Positions 35,025-42,640 are shown, counted from the stretch's first letter. The stretch: DNA of 55,737 nucleotides from Clostridiales bacterium (GCA_015655075.1 JAATFT010000031.1:1-55737), one strand, 5' to 3'. The notes: a model not told the origin generated them from the sequence alone. A program made the numbers and translations.

Positions 35025-35174
35025 GGTAATTGCGAAACTATACGGTGGTTTTCTGAATATACCATACAATTAATACGAATTTCATAGCTTCAGTTGCCTT
35101 TAGGGCAAGATTCAGCTCTGAAATTGTATTAATTGCATGGTATACAAATACAATAATCTTGTTTCGCAATTACC
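35025..35174. repeat. Repeat C copy 2 (150 bp); supplies the EIIA stop codon
   Basis: It begins GGTAATTGCGAAACTATA and ends GTTTCGCAATTACC. The inner arms are CCATACAATTAATACGAATT and AATTGTATTAATTGCATGG. It is the inverted relative of 10168-10311. The EIIA gene ends inside its right terminal repeat: AGG TAA, where TAA is part of the terminal GGTAATTGC. Confidence 0.88.
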
Positions 35175-35586
35175 TATTAACCTTATCCACCATTTTATTC
35201 GTATGTACACCGCTTGATTGCAGATTATTAATACAGCTTTTAATTACATCATCCATATCTAACGTTTCATTATTAGCGATATTAAGGTACAAATCTATCA
35301 ACATAGGTAAATTTACACCGGTTATTACATTATGATGATATTTCTTGGTTAAAGCCGTAAGCACATTACATGGGGTGCCGCCGTAGATATCCGCCAAAGC
35401 CAAAACCGGGTCTTTTAAGTCACATAAAACAGAATTTACCCGCTCCATAAATACCTCAAAAGACATCATGGGTAATAATGACACCGCTTTAACATTTTCC
35501 ATCTTTCCAACGATCATTTCCGCCGATTTAATAAGCTCTTCCCCAAATCTTCCATGTGTCCCAATCACAATATTTAATTTTGCCAT
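35170..35586 (-). CDS. PTS system mannose-family EIIA
   Basis: A 138-residue protein of the EIIA-Man type. The phospho-acceptor is His11 in GTHGRFGEEL. Family blocks are LADIYGGTPCNV and GVNLPMLIDL. It takes phosphate from HPr and passes it to an EIIB in the cytoplasm. The last codons (KVNR and stop) run into the terminal repeat of repeat C, so the native C-terminus may be altered. It lies between the SIS isomerase and the DapA-like aldolase. Confidence 0.92.
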   Translation of the reverse strand: MAKLNIVIGTHGRFGEELIKSAEMIVGKMENVKAVSLLPMMSFEVFMERVNSVLCDLKDPVLALADIYGGTPCNVLTALTKKYHHNVITGVNLPMLIDLYLNIANNETLDMDDVIKSCINNLQSSGVHTNKMVDKVNR

Positions 35587-35594
35587 ATCATTTC

Positions 35595-36200
35595 CTACTT
35601 TCTTTGCATTTCTTTTATGCTTTTACCAAGACTCCCGCCTGGATGCCATTTTACATACTTCTCCAAGTCCAGTTTTTTTTCATTCTGCAAAACAACACTT
35701 AAACATTGAAGAATTAAAACCTCGGATAAAATAGAGGCACGCGGGGGCTTATTTAAGTTATCCCCTTCTCTATCCACATGCGCCAGCAGGCATACTTCAG
35801 AATGCCCCGCCAGCCAGGAGGCCGCGTTACCTGTACAACTAATGATATGTGCGCCGTTGGCCAGAAGGGTTTCTACGGTAGCCTTTAATTCTGCTGTTTC
35901 ACCGCTGTTCGATATCGCAATGACAACATCTCCTTGCTTTACCTGACCGCTTGAACCGTGCACCGCTTCCGTTCCATGCAGTTCGTAAGCACTGGTGCCC
36001 GTGCTGGATAATAAAGAAACAATATATCCGGCCACATGGCCCGGTTTACCAATTCCGGTCACATGAACACGGCCACCTCTTTTTTCACTCTCCAATATGA
36101 TTTCAGCCGCTTTTTTAACGCTTTCTATGTCAACGCCATCAACATTTTTATCAAATTCTTCTTTAATATTACCTAAAAAATTTAGTAATTCACTGCTCAT
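35595..36200 (-). CDS. SIS-domain sugar-phosphate isomerase (KpsF/GutQ-like)
   Basis: About 201 residues from the ATG at 36200 (GGGTGAT upstream). The SIS fold shows GIGKPGHVA, SSTGTSAYELHGTEAVHG and ISNSGETAE, as in arabinose-5-phosphate isomerases and 6-phospho-3-hexuloisomerases. The usual C-terminal CBS domains of KpsF are missing. It presumably isomerises a phosphorylated aldose or ketose delivered by the PTS. It lies 13 bp after the dehydrogenase gene and 9 bp before EIIA. Confidence 0.87.
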   Translation of the reverse strand: MSSELLNFLGNIKEEFDKNVDGVDIESVKKAAEIILESEKRGGRVHVTGIGKPGHVAGYIVSLLSSTGTSAYELHGTEAVHGSSGQVKQGDVVIAISNSGETAELKATVETLLANGAHIISCTGNAASWLAGHSEVCLLAHVDREGDNLNKPPRASILSEVLILQCLSVVLQNEKKLDLEKYVKWHPGGSLGKSIKEMQRK

Positions 36201-36213
36201 AATATCACCCGCC

Positions 36214-37143
36214 TTATATAAGCAAATGTTCAACAATAATTCCGGTTGACATCTGACAGGTCCTTTTTTCTGATTCCACCGTTCTTGCGGCCGTATGAGG
36301 AGTTAAGAAGAAATTATCTAATTTAATTAATTTATCCTCCGCTGCCGGTGGTTCCAAACTGTAAACATCAAAATAAGCCGAGCGGATTTCTTTGTTGACC
36401 AAAGCCCTATATAAAGCATTTTCATCAACAATTCCTCCTCTTGCCGTATTAATTAAACAAGTATTTTTTTTCATTTTTTTAAATTCTTCTGTAGAAATCA
36501 TGTTTTTAGTAGAGTCCAAAAGCGGCACATGCAAAGAAATATAATCGCTTTCCCTAATAATTTCTTCAAACGACTTTTTCTCCACATGATATTCTTTAGC
36601 AGCTTCCTCCGTAATTTCAAAAGCATCATATGCGTATACTTTCATAGACAAACCGCTTACAAAAGCCGCAATATTTTTGCCAATCATTCCAAATCCAATA
36701 ATCCCCAATGTTTTACCGCTAACTTCCTGTCCCGTGGGTTTATTCCATTGATGCTCTTTCACTTCATTAATAGTACTATAGAGATTCTTTGTATCCGCAA
36801 ACATGAAAGCTAAAACATGTTCCGCAACTGCTTTAGAATTAGATCCGGTTGTCCGGCCGACAAAAATCCCCTTTTCCTTTGCATAATCTAAATCAATGTT
36901 ATCTGTTCCCACGCCAAATTTACAAATGACTTTTAACTTTGGGCATTGGTCAATTAATTCCCGGTCAATTATATCAACGCCCACAATAATAGCATCTGCA
37001 TCGGCGGCTAATCTGTGAAATTCTTCTTTTGTATATGCCTTCCCGGTATTGTTGTAATGAACAGATAATCCTTTGGATTCCATAAGCTTAACCTGATCCA
37101 GTCCATAACTTGCAAATCCTCTCGGCGTAATTAAAACTTTCAA
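36214..37143 (-). CDS. D-2-hydroxyacid dehydrogenase (SerA-like)
   Basis: About 309 residues. The NAD-binding motif is LGIIGFGMIGKNIA, and catalytic Arg lies in TARGGIVDE, with Glu and His in the expected places (LEPPA, TPHTA). I place the start at the TTG 37143, seven bases after AGGTGGGG; a further TTG at 37167 has no such site. No C-terminal ACT domain is present, unlike many serine-pathway SerA proteins. A sugar-acid or hydroxyacid role in the PTS pathway is likely. Confidence 0.87.
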   Translation of the reverse strand: MKVLITPRGFASYGLDQVKLMESKGLSVHYNNTGKAYTKEEFHRLAADADAIIVGVDIIDRELIDQCPKLKVICKFGVGTDNIDLDYAKEKGIFVGRTTGSNSKAVAEHVLAFMFADTKNLYSTINEVKEHQWNKPTGQEVSGKTLGIIGFGMIGKNIAAFVSGLSMKVYAYDAFEITEEAAKEYHVEKKSFEEIIRESDYISLHVPLLDSTKNMISTEEFKKMKKNTCLINTARGGIVDENALYRALVNKEIRSAYFDVYSLEPPAAEDKLIKLDNFFLTPHTAARTVESEKRTCQMSTGIIVEHLLI

Positions 37144-37210
37144 ATTCTTTCCCCACCTTTCTGGCAAAAGCCAATATCATATAAGGTAAAACCCCAAGAA
37201 ACAAGCTGCA

Positions 37211-37475
37211 TAAGAAAGAGTCTGGCTCGCCAGACTCTAGCGCTGACGCGCCGTCACTTTAGTGGCAAATTTGTTACCAAAGCAACAAATTATCTTTAGA
37301 GCGTATTTGAAAAATCATTGCAACGTTCTAGAGCGTCATGCGCATCCTGCAGGTCGTGCTTTTTGCCTTATAGGATGCAATGTCCTATAAGGTAAAAAAA
37401 CGCTGACAAATGTTTTGCAAGCGTAATGCGCAATCCCGGCCGGTTTTTATGGAATAGGGCACAATTTCCTATTCA
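37211..37475. repeat. Repeat B, compound copy interrupted by a repeat A fragment
   Basis: The first hairpin is GAGTCTGGC / GCCAGACTC. TAGCGCTGACGC follows, then a spacer containing the repeat A end fragment 37298-37329, then GCGTCATGCGCATCC and the hairpin CCTTATAGGA-TGCAATG-TCCTATAAGG (37366-37392). A second degenerate unit ends GAATAGG-GCACAATTT-CCTATTC (37452-37474). A further hairpin (CAAATCCATG / CATGGATTTG) at about 37484-37515 precedes the EIID stop. Confidence 0.65.
37298..37329. repeat. Repeat A copy 7, end fragment inside repeat B
   Basis: AGAGCGTATTTGAAAAATC and then ATTGCAACGTTCT match the left end of repeat A. It is followed directly by AGAGCGTCATGCGC, where repeat B resumes. 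Confidence 0.7.
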
Positions 37476-37532
37476 AAAATAAGCAAATCCATGACTCCCC
37501 ATGCATGGATTTGTCTTGTTATACGACACAGG

Positions 37533-38384
37533 TTATATAATGCCAAAGAATGTCAAAGCCAAGGCAAGAAGCATTGTATAAACAATGATACGTAAATATT
37601 TCGGGCCTTTCTTTGTAATATATAAATACATTCCCATAACTAATGCGAAGGGCAATATTTTAGGCAGCATACCGTCTAAAATATCCTGTAAGACCACCTC
37701 CGATGATGTACCGGCATTAAAAACCGCAGCTGTTTTAAATGCAACAAATGATGATGATAAGCATCCAATCATGAATAAACCGACAATACTGGCAATATCA
37801 ATAACTTTTTTAATTTTACCGGAATGCAAAATTTCCAGGACGGCATTTTTGCCTAAGGAATAGCCCTTTTTCATTAAGAACCAGGAATATCCATATGACC
37901 ACGCCAAATAAATGAGAGCCGGCACAAAGGCGGCAATCACGGATCCGTTAAGAGCCATGGGAACAAAGATTGCAAGTGGAATAGTAGCCACAATTCCCTG
38001 GTCAACACTATCGCCAATGCCGGCTAACGGACCCATAAGGCCGATTTTTAAAGACTGAATAATTTCCGGTGTAATATTTTCATTACCTAAAGCCCTTTGT
38101 TCCTCAAGTGAGATTATAATGCCATGAATAAGACTTCCCCAGTCACAGTTCGTATTAAACATGGAAGTATGACGCTTCATTGCTTCTTTTAATTCTTCCG
38201 GATTATCCTTATAAACTTTTCTTAACACTTTATTCAAGGAATATCCAAAGGCCAAAGCCTGCATTCTATCAAAGCTTACGGGAACTTCAACAGCCAGGCA
38301 CCATTTCCACCAAGCCTTAAGTAAATCAATCCTGGTGACAATATTACTTTTTTGTTCAACTGCCTTTTCACCAATTTGACTCAT
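37533..38384 (-). CDS. PTS system mannose-family EIID
   Basis: A 283-residue protein of the EIID-Man type. A soluble N-terminal half is followed by C-terminal membrane segments. Family blocks are ALAFGYSLNKVLRKVY, FNTNCDWGSLIHGI and IGLMGPLAGIGDSVDQG. With EIIC it forms the membrane channel. Its ATG overlaps the EIIC stop (ATGA). The first 15 residues are charged, as usual. Confidence 0.94.
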   Translation of the reverse strand: MSQIGEKAVEQKSNIVTRIDLLKAWWKWCLAVEVPVSFDRMQALAFGYSLNKVLRKVYKDNPEELKEAMKRHTSMFNTNCDWGSLIHGIIISLEEQRALGNENITPEIIQSLKIGLMGPLAGIGDSVDQGIVATIPLAIFVPMALNGSVIAAFVPALIYLAWSYGYSWFLMKKGYSLGKNAVLEILHSGKIKKVIDIASIVGLFMIGCLSSSFVAFKTAAVFNAGTSSEVVLQDILDGMLPKILPFALVMGMYLYITKKGPKYLRIIVYTMLLALALTFFGII

Positions 38385-39127
38385 GTTAATTCTCCTTCCT
38401 CATTTTGTTTAAACATGGAAACTATCAAAGCAATACATAGCGCAATAACTGCACCAGTTAACATTGAGAATCCCGCGATAGCATGAAAGAAGAATCCTAG
38501 AACAAAGAATGGAATATACTGTTTCCTGCCCATAACTACCAGTGTTAAAGCAAATCCTAATGCCGGTAACATTCCTCCGGCATTTGCAAGCCCGTTCATA
38601 AACCACTCCGGAATAACCTTAATAAAGGCCTGAACCACACTCGGTCCAAATAAAGTGGCGATAAATACCGGAGTGAAATATAGCACACCATTTGTCAGCC
38701 AGGGTAATATAAATGAGAATGTAGATAATTTATCGTATTCGCCCTTTTCCACAAAGGAATCTGCTTTCGTGTTGTAAAAAGAATTAATTGTACGGCGAAG
38801 ATTGTTGATTAAAACACCTAACACTCCAAATGGAACGGCAATTGCCACCGATGCGGCCGGATCCAGACTGTTAATAATAGCAGCCGGAATAGCAATGCAA
38901 GCGGCTAAGCCTTGATCGCTGGGAATATTGCCGCCCGCCTCAATACCGCCCATATACATCAATTGAATTGTGGCTCCGTATATCAGACCTGTTTTAACAT
39001 CACCAAAAACTAAACCAATGAAAACTCCTAAGACAACTGGTTTGCGAAAAGCAAATGAGAAGAAATAATTTGCTCTGCCCATTGCAATCCAGTAAAGTAA
39101 ACCCACCAATACAGCTTTAATGACCAT
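38381..39127 (-). CDS. PTS system mannose-family EIIC
   Basis: A 248-residue membrane protein with about seven hydrophobic segments. Family blocks are GLVFGDVKTGLIYGATIQLMY, the substrate-site GGNIPSDQG and ALGFALTLV. It carries the sugar across the membrane together with EIID. AGGAGGAG precedes its ATG, 18 bp after the EIIB stop. Confidence 0.94.
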   Translation of the reverse strand: MVIKAVLVGLLYWIAMGRANYFFSFAFRKPVVLGVFIGLVFGDVKTGLIYGATIQLMYMGGIEAGGNIPSDQGLAACIAIPAAIINSLDPAASVAIAVPFGVLGVLINNLRRTINSFYNTKADSFVEKGEYDKLSTFSFILPWLTNGVLYFTPVFIATLFGPSVVQAFIKVIPEWFMNGLANAGGMLPALGFALTLVVMGRKQYIPFFVLGFFFHAIAGFSMLTGAVIALCIALIVSMFKQNEEGELT

Positions 39128-39145
39128 TTTGCTCCTCCTTATTTT

Positions 39146-39628
39146 TTAAAGCTTTGCAACAGCTTTTTGAAGTGATTCGGATGGGTAATCGGGAGTTGTT
39201 TGAAAATAAATCTTAATTCCCATCTTTTCAAGCTCCAATAGAGTTTCCGCATCCGTACGATCCAATGTAATTGCATTATTAACCGCTTTTCTTCCCGGTC
39301 CTCCTCCTAAACCTCCAATTTGAATTTCCTCAAGCTTTAAACCGGCTCTTACAGCACTGTCCAGCTTTGGGACATTCTTAAATAAAATCATTACTCTGTT
39401 TTTTTCAAACTCATTATTTTGCTGTACCCTGACTGCTTCCTCCACAGATAAAATTCGGATCTTTACTCCTTTAGGTGCAGCCATTTTAAATACATCCTGC
39501 ATAAATTCATCGCCGCTTAATTCAGTATCCACAATAACGATTTCATTCACCTGGCATCGAGTAAGCCATGCAGTAATCACCTGTCCATGAATTAATCTAA
39601 AGTCTACTCTTGCTAAAACGACGCCCAT
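39146..39628 (-). CDS. PTS system mannose-family EIIB
   Basis: About 160 residues from the ATG at 39628 (GGAGG upstream). The phospho-acceptor is His14 in ARVDFRLIHGQV. RVMILFKNVP and IQIGGLGGGPGRKAVNN are family blocks. It transfers phosphate from EIIA to the incoming sugar. It is the first transport gene of the locus. Upstream lie repeat C copy 3 and, beyond it, repeat B copy 3 and the terminator of the aldolase gene. Confidence 0.93.
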   Translation of the reverse strand: MGVVLARVDFRLIHGQVITAWLTRCQVNEIVIVDTELSGDEFMQDVFKMAAPKGVKIRILSVEEAVRVQQNNEFEKNRVMILFKNVPKLDSAVRAGLKLEEIQIGGLGGGPGRKAVNNAITLDRTDAETLLELEKMGIKIYFQTTPDYPSESLQKAVAKL

Positions 39629-39661
39629 TGTATTCCTCCCTTCTCTTATCATGCATTATTA

Positions 39662-39732
39662 GGCAATTGCGAAACGATTTTGTTATCTTTATTATGTACA
39701 CAGCAACCTTTATTTTAGGTTTCGCAATTGTC
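39662..39732. repeat. Repeat C copy 3, short form (71 bp)
   Basis: It starts GGCAATTGCGAAAC and ends GTTTCGCAATTGTC. The middle is AT-rich and unrelated to the inner part of the long copies. It lies 34 bp upstream of the EIIB start, so it covers or replaces the promoter region. The stretch 39733-39944 is otherwise empty. Confidence 0.75.
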
Positions 39733-39944
39733 TAACATACATTGTAACTGCAATCTATTATAATATAATCGTTTTCAAAATCATATGTCCGGGGAAACTA
39801 AAAAGAGTAACGCATTTTCGCTCAAACTACCAAAAGTTTAACCCATGCTTCTTTTTTCCTGACTTCAATTCGAAAGCCATACGGTAATAATCCCTTTTTT
39901 CATCTTTTTATTTTAATTCTTTTCCTGCAATAAAAAAGATTTTG

Positions 39945-40057
39945 CGCAGAAAACTCTGCGCTGACGCTTGGCCGCTTTGCGGCATAATACCCTGCAAGCG
40001 TCATGCGCATCCCCCGGCGGTTTTTTTATCGAATAGGACGCAATTTCCTATTCGATA
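39945..40057. repeat. Repeat B copy 3
   Basis: Hairpin GCGCAG / CTGCGC, then TGACGCTTG / CAAGCGTCA around CCGCTTTGCGGCAT, then TATCGAATAGGA-CGCAATT-TCCTATTCGATA (40027-40057). The loop CGCAATT equals that of copy 1 although the outer stem bases differ. Confidence 0.72.
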
Positions 40058-40062
40058 AAAAA

Positions 40063-40112
40063 ATTCCTTCTAACTTGTAAGCGGTCTATTCGCTACCTAA
40101 GTTAGAAGGAAT
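40063..40112 (-). terminator. Intrinsic terminator after the KDPG aldolase gene
   Basis: Read on the minus strand: ATTCCTTCTAACTT pairs with AAGTTAGAAGGAAT, extended by a GTAGCG / CGCTTAC inner stem, and is followed by TTTTTTTATC. It lies 17 bp past the stop of the aldolase gene at 40129. Transcription of the PTS genes downstream therefore probably needs readthrough or its own promoter. Confidence 0.82.
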
Positions 40113-40128
40113 CTATAAGATATTGTTA

Positions 40129-40767
40129 TTAATTATTTTTATTACGGTAATCCACAATAATTTTTCGGATTCTAACAGCGTTTTCCGCAATCTCATCAGA
40201 ACTGCCTTTCGTTAATAAGCCGCCAAAACCACAAAGGTCAACACCATTTTCCAGCCATATGGATAAGTTGTCTAAATTAATTCCCCCGCTGGCTAAAATA
40301 GGCATATCGGGAATAGGGGTTTTAAAGATTTTAACCAGTTTTGGTCCATAAAAATCGGAAATAGGAAAAGCTTTTATAAAAGCCGCTCCCATACTTAACG
40401 CGTCCACGGCTTCTGAAACAGAAGTACATCCAGGTGCATATGGGACCTGGTACCGATTGCAAACTTTTGCAACTTCCGGGGAATAGTTTGGCGCAATAAT
40501 AAATTCAGCCCCCTTCAATATGGCATATCTGGCAGTTTCACAATCCAAGACTGTACCTGCGCCTATGCATAGATTATCACCATACTTTTTAACCAAACCC
40601 TCAATAATGTCGCCCGCATTGTTTTGTGTAAAACTCATTTCCATTACGGGAATACCGCCTTTTATGCATCCTGTTGCGATCTCACAAGCTCTTTCAAGCG
40701 TTTCAACCCTTACAATTGCAAGTGCCCCTGCCTCATACATTTTTTGCGTAACATTCAACTTTTTCAT
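40129..40767 (-). CDS. KDPG/KHG-type aldolase
   Basis: About 212 residues from the ATG at 40767. The EDA-type fold shows ALAIVRVE, GGIPVMEMSFTQ (conserved Glu), IGAGTVLD and FIIAPNYSPE; the Schiff-base Lys lies in MGAAFIKAFPIS. The enzyme cleaves 2-keto-3-deoxy-6-phosphogluconate or related acids to pyruvate and an aldehyde. The start is uncertain because no strong ribosome binding site is seen; alternatives lie at 40779 and 40839. It heads the PTS locus, separated from it by a terminator. Confidence 0.88.
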   Translation of the reverse strand: MKKLNVTQKMYEAGALAIVRVETLERACEIATGCIKGGIPVMEMSFTQNNAGDIIEGLVKKYGDNLCIGAGTVLDCETARYAILKGAEFIIAPNYSPEVAKVCNRYQVPYAPGCTSVSEAVDALSMGAAFIKAFPISDFYGPKLVKIFKTPIPDMPILASGGINLDNLSIWLENGVDLCGFGGLLTKGSSDEIAENAVRIRKIIVDYRNKNN

Positions 40768-40822
40768 TATTATACCCATTGCATACCGCTGGCCTGCCTG
40801 CGGTACTGCCACAACATAAAAA

Positions 40823-40893
40823 TGTGAAACAAATTTCACAGGTTGAAAGAATACGAATGTGGCATCCTTTCACTTATATATTTTCTTTCAACC
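40823..40893 (-). promoter_or_regulatory. Two inverted repeats upstream of the KDPG aldolase
   Basis: TGTGAAA-CAAA-TTTCACA (40823-40840) is a perfect 7-4-7 palindrome. Directly beside it GGTTGAAAGA (40841-40850) is mirrored by TCTTTCAACC (40884-40893), 33 bp apart. Both lie just 5' of the aldolase, where the promoter is expected. They may be operators for the locus regulator or a leader hairpin. Confidence 0.55.
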
Positions 40894-41046
40894 TTTTCAC
40901 CTCTTACTTATATTGTATCGCTTTAACTGGAATTCACAATGGTACAACAAACTAAATATATCTCATTATTTTGTAACAACAAACATATGCAATCAACTTA
41001 TAGAAGGCGCGCGTTTCACAATTATCTGAAGAATAAAAAAAATACC

Positions 41047-41595
41047 TTACAAGGAATTTACAAGGGATGAAATTCTCCAAGCTGAAGACAGAACGGCCAA
41101 TCCTGCAATTCCTGTGCAAATTATTATAAATACAGTCTGATGTGCGACAGCGGATAAACAAAGAGGAAACAGCAGCGTCAATATAGGCAGCAGGTAAAAC
41201 AATACCGCCACGATTCGCCCCAAAGGGTCAAATAGAAATACGATTGTATTTTTACCATATCCATTAAAGATAATGGAGGTAATCCAAAATTCTAAAAACT
41301 TGTATAGAATTACCGTAAACATCCAGCAGGGGAACAACCCCCGGAAAAACAAGGATAAGCAGGCCGCAATAATAAAGAAAAAATCGGCCATTACATCCAG
41401 TATTGCTCCGATACCGGTCTGGACACCAAACTTGCGCGCCAGCTTTCCATCCAGATAATCCGACGCCGCTATCAATGCAAATAACACGGCACAGGGCAAA
41501 AAGGGACTGTCATCAAGCAGCACCACGGCGCAGAACATAAAGGAGAACGGCACCCGTGATAATGTCAGCGCATTTACTAAAATAGTTCGAATCAA
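41047..41595 (-). CDS. CDP-alcohol phosphatidyltransferase family membrane enzyme
   Basis: A 182-residue protein with about five membrane segments. The catalytic motif is SDYLDGKLARKFGVQTG followed by LDVMAD, giving the D-x2-D-G-x2-A-R ... G-x3-D-x3-D signature. These enzymes move a phosphatidyl group from CDP-diacylglycerol to an alcohol. The start is a TTG at 41595, nine bases after GGAGG. Its upstream region carries the same palindrome as the TetR gene at 42594, so TetR control is likely. Confidence 0.88.
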   Translation of the reverse strand: MIRTILVNALTLSRVPFSFMFCAVVLLDDSPFLPCAVLFALIAASDYLDGKLARKFGVQTGIGAILDVMADFFFIIAACLSLFFRGLFPCWMFTVILYKFLEFWITSIIFNGYGKNTIVFLFDPLGRIVAVLFYLLPILTLLFPLCLSAVAHQTVFIIICTGIAGLAVLSSAWRISSLVNSL

Positions 41596-41626
41596 ATTGA
41601 TTCCGCCTCCATTTCCATAAGATTAC

Positions 41627-41653
41627 TGAATGAATAAAATAAATATTCATTCA
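41627..41653 (-). promoter_or_regulatory. TetR-type operator upstream of the phosphatidyltransferase
   Basis: TGAATGAATA (41627-41636), seven bases, TATTCATTCA (41644-41653). The same 27-bp layout is found at 42614-42640 in front of the TetR gene. Confidence 0.75.
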
Positions 41654-41689
41654 TATTAAGACAAAAATATATATGTTCTCCTTTCTCTT

Positions 41690-41851
41690 AGAGTGTGTTT
41701 GAAAAATACTTGTGCCGGGCTGGAGGCTCCACTTTGTGAGAGGCAAGGAGCGATTTTGGGCGCGTAGTGGTGCTACGCTCCCAAAATTGCGACGCAGTAT
41801 TCCGCAAAGTGGGGCGTTCAGAACAGTGTGATGATTTTTCAAACACGCTCT
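41690..41851. repeat. Dispersed palindromic repeat A, full copy (162 bp)
   Basis: Ends AGAGTGTGTTTGAAAAATAC and TGATTTTTCAAACACGCTCT; the interior has GGAGCGATTTTGGG and CCCAAAATTGCGACGC as the main inner stem. It abuts the large hairpin element at 41853. Confidence 0.88.
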
Positions 41852-41852
41852 A

Positions 41853-42024
41853 GAGAGCACTCTCGGAAACTCCCCTGTACGCATCTGTGCGGCTGATTTT
41901 TCGCCAGCCACACACAAATTTAATCCAACGTACGCTTTCACATACGCCTCATAAATTTGTGCATATCTGACAAAAAATCAGCTCACAAATCTGTATACAA
42001 AGAGTTTCCGAAAGTACTCTTTGT
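41853..42024. repeat. Long hairpin element with ~54-bp imperfect arms
   Basis: The left arm (41853-41906) contains TCGGAAACTC and GCTGATTTTT. The right arm (41970-42024) carries their complements AAAAATCAGC and GAGTTTCCGA in mirrored order, about three quarters identical overall. An inner stem pairs ACACAAATTT with AAATTTGTGC. It lies between repeat A and the TetR stop. No second copy was seen in this window. Confidence 0.7.
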
Positions 42025-42030
42025 AATATC

Positions 42031-42594
42031 TCAGGGATCCGTTAAGCCTTTCAGAATAAACTCCACAAGCAAACGAATAACCTGGGGAAAGTACTGAATC
42101 CCTATTTCTTCCTTATGGGTATCAAGATAGATTACAGAGTTCATAAGCGCGAAAAGAAGCTCGTCATCGATATCATTTCTTATTTTATTTTCCATTTTCC
42201 ATTTCCTTAACAAATCCATATAAAAGTCAAATAAAAAACAGCCGTATTTATCGTTATATCGTTGTTCCAAATCAGCAAAAATATCTTTATTGTACCATTC
42301 CTGGAGGATTCGGTTTTTGCTCATAATATCCGCGCTTAACGACAGAAATTTAGTCGCCAGCGCTACGGGATCATCGTTTAAGTCAAGCGATCCCACGATA
42401 GATTTTTTTGCCGCTTCATTTTCCTTGAAATAAATATCAAAAAAAAGCTCCTCTTTTGACGGGTAATAATTATAAAAAGTCCCGACCCCGACACCCGCCT
42501 CTCTCGTTATGTCGGAAACATTAACCTCCTTAAATCCTTTCAAAAGGAACAACTCCCTGCCTGACTTAAAAATTTCTGCTTTTTTATCCAGCAT
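42031..42594 (-). CDS. TetR-family transcriptional repressor
   Basis: About 187 residues from the ATG at 42594 (GGGGGC upstream); a GTG two codons earlier is less well spaced. The N-terminal helix-turn-helix reads VNVSDITREAGVGVGTFYNYYPSKEELF, a textbook TetR motif. The C-terminal ligand domain is variable. It should bind TGAATGAAT[A/G]-N7-TATTCATTCA, found before its own gene and before the phosphatidyltransferase. The ligand is unknown, perhaps a membrane-active compound. Confidence 0.9.
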   Translation of the reverse strand: MLDKKAEIFKSGRELFLLKGFKEVNVSDITREAGVGVGTFYNYYPSKEELFFDIYFKENEAAKKSIVGSLDLNDDPVALATKFLSLSADIMSKNRILQEWYNKDIFADLEQRYNDKYGCFLFDFYMDLLRKWKMENKIRNDIDDELLFALMNSVIYLDTHKEEIGIQYFPQVIRLLVEFILKGLTDP

Positions 42595-42613
42595 TTGCAC
42601 GCCCCCATTTTTT

Positions 42614-42640
42614 TGAATGAATGAATTTTTTATTCATTCA
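42614..42640 (-). promoter_or_regulatory. TetR-type operator upstream of its own gene
   Basis: TGAATGAATG (42614-42623), seven bases, TATTCATTCA (42631-42640), one mismatch between arms. It is the same layout as 41627-41653 and implies autorepression. Confidence 0.75.
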
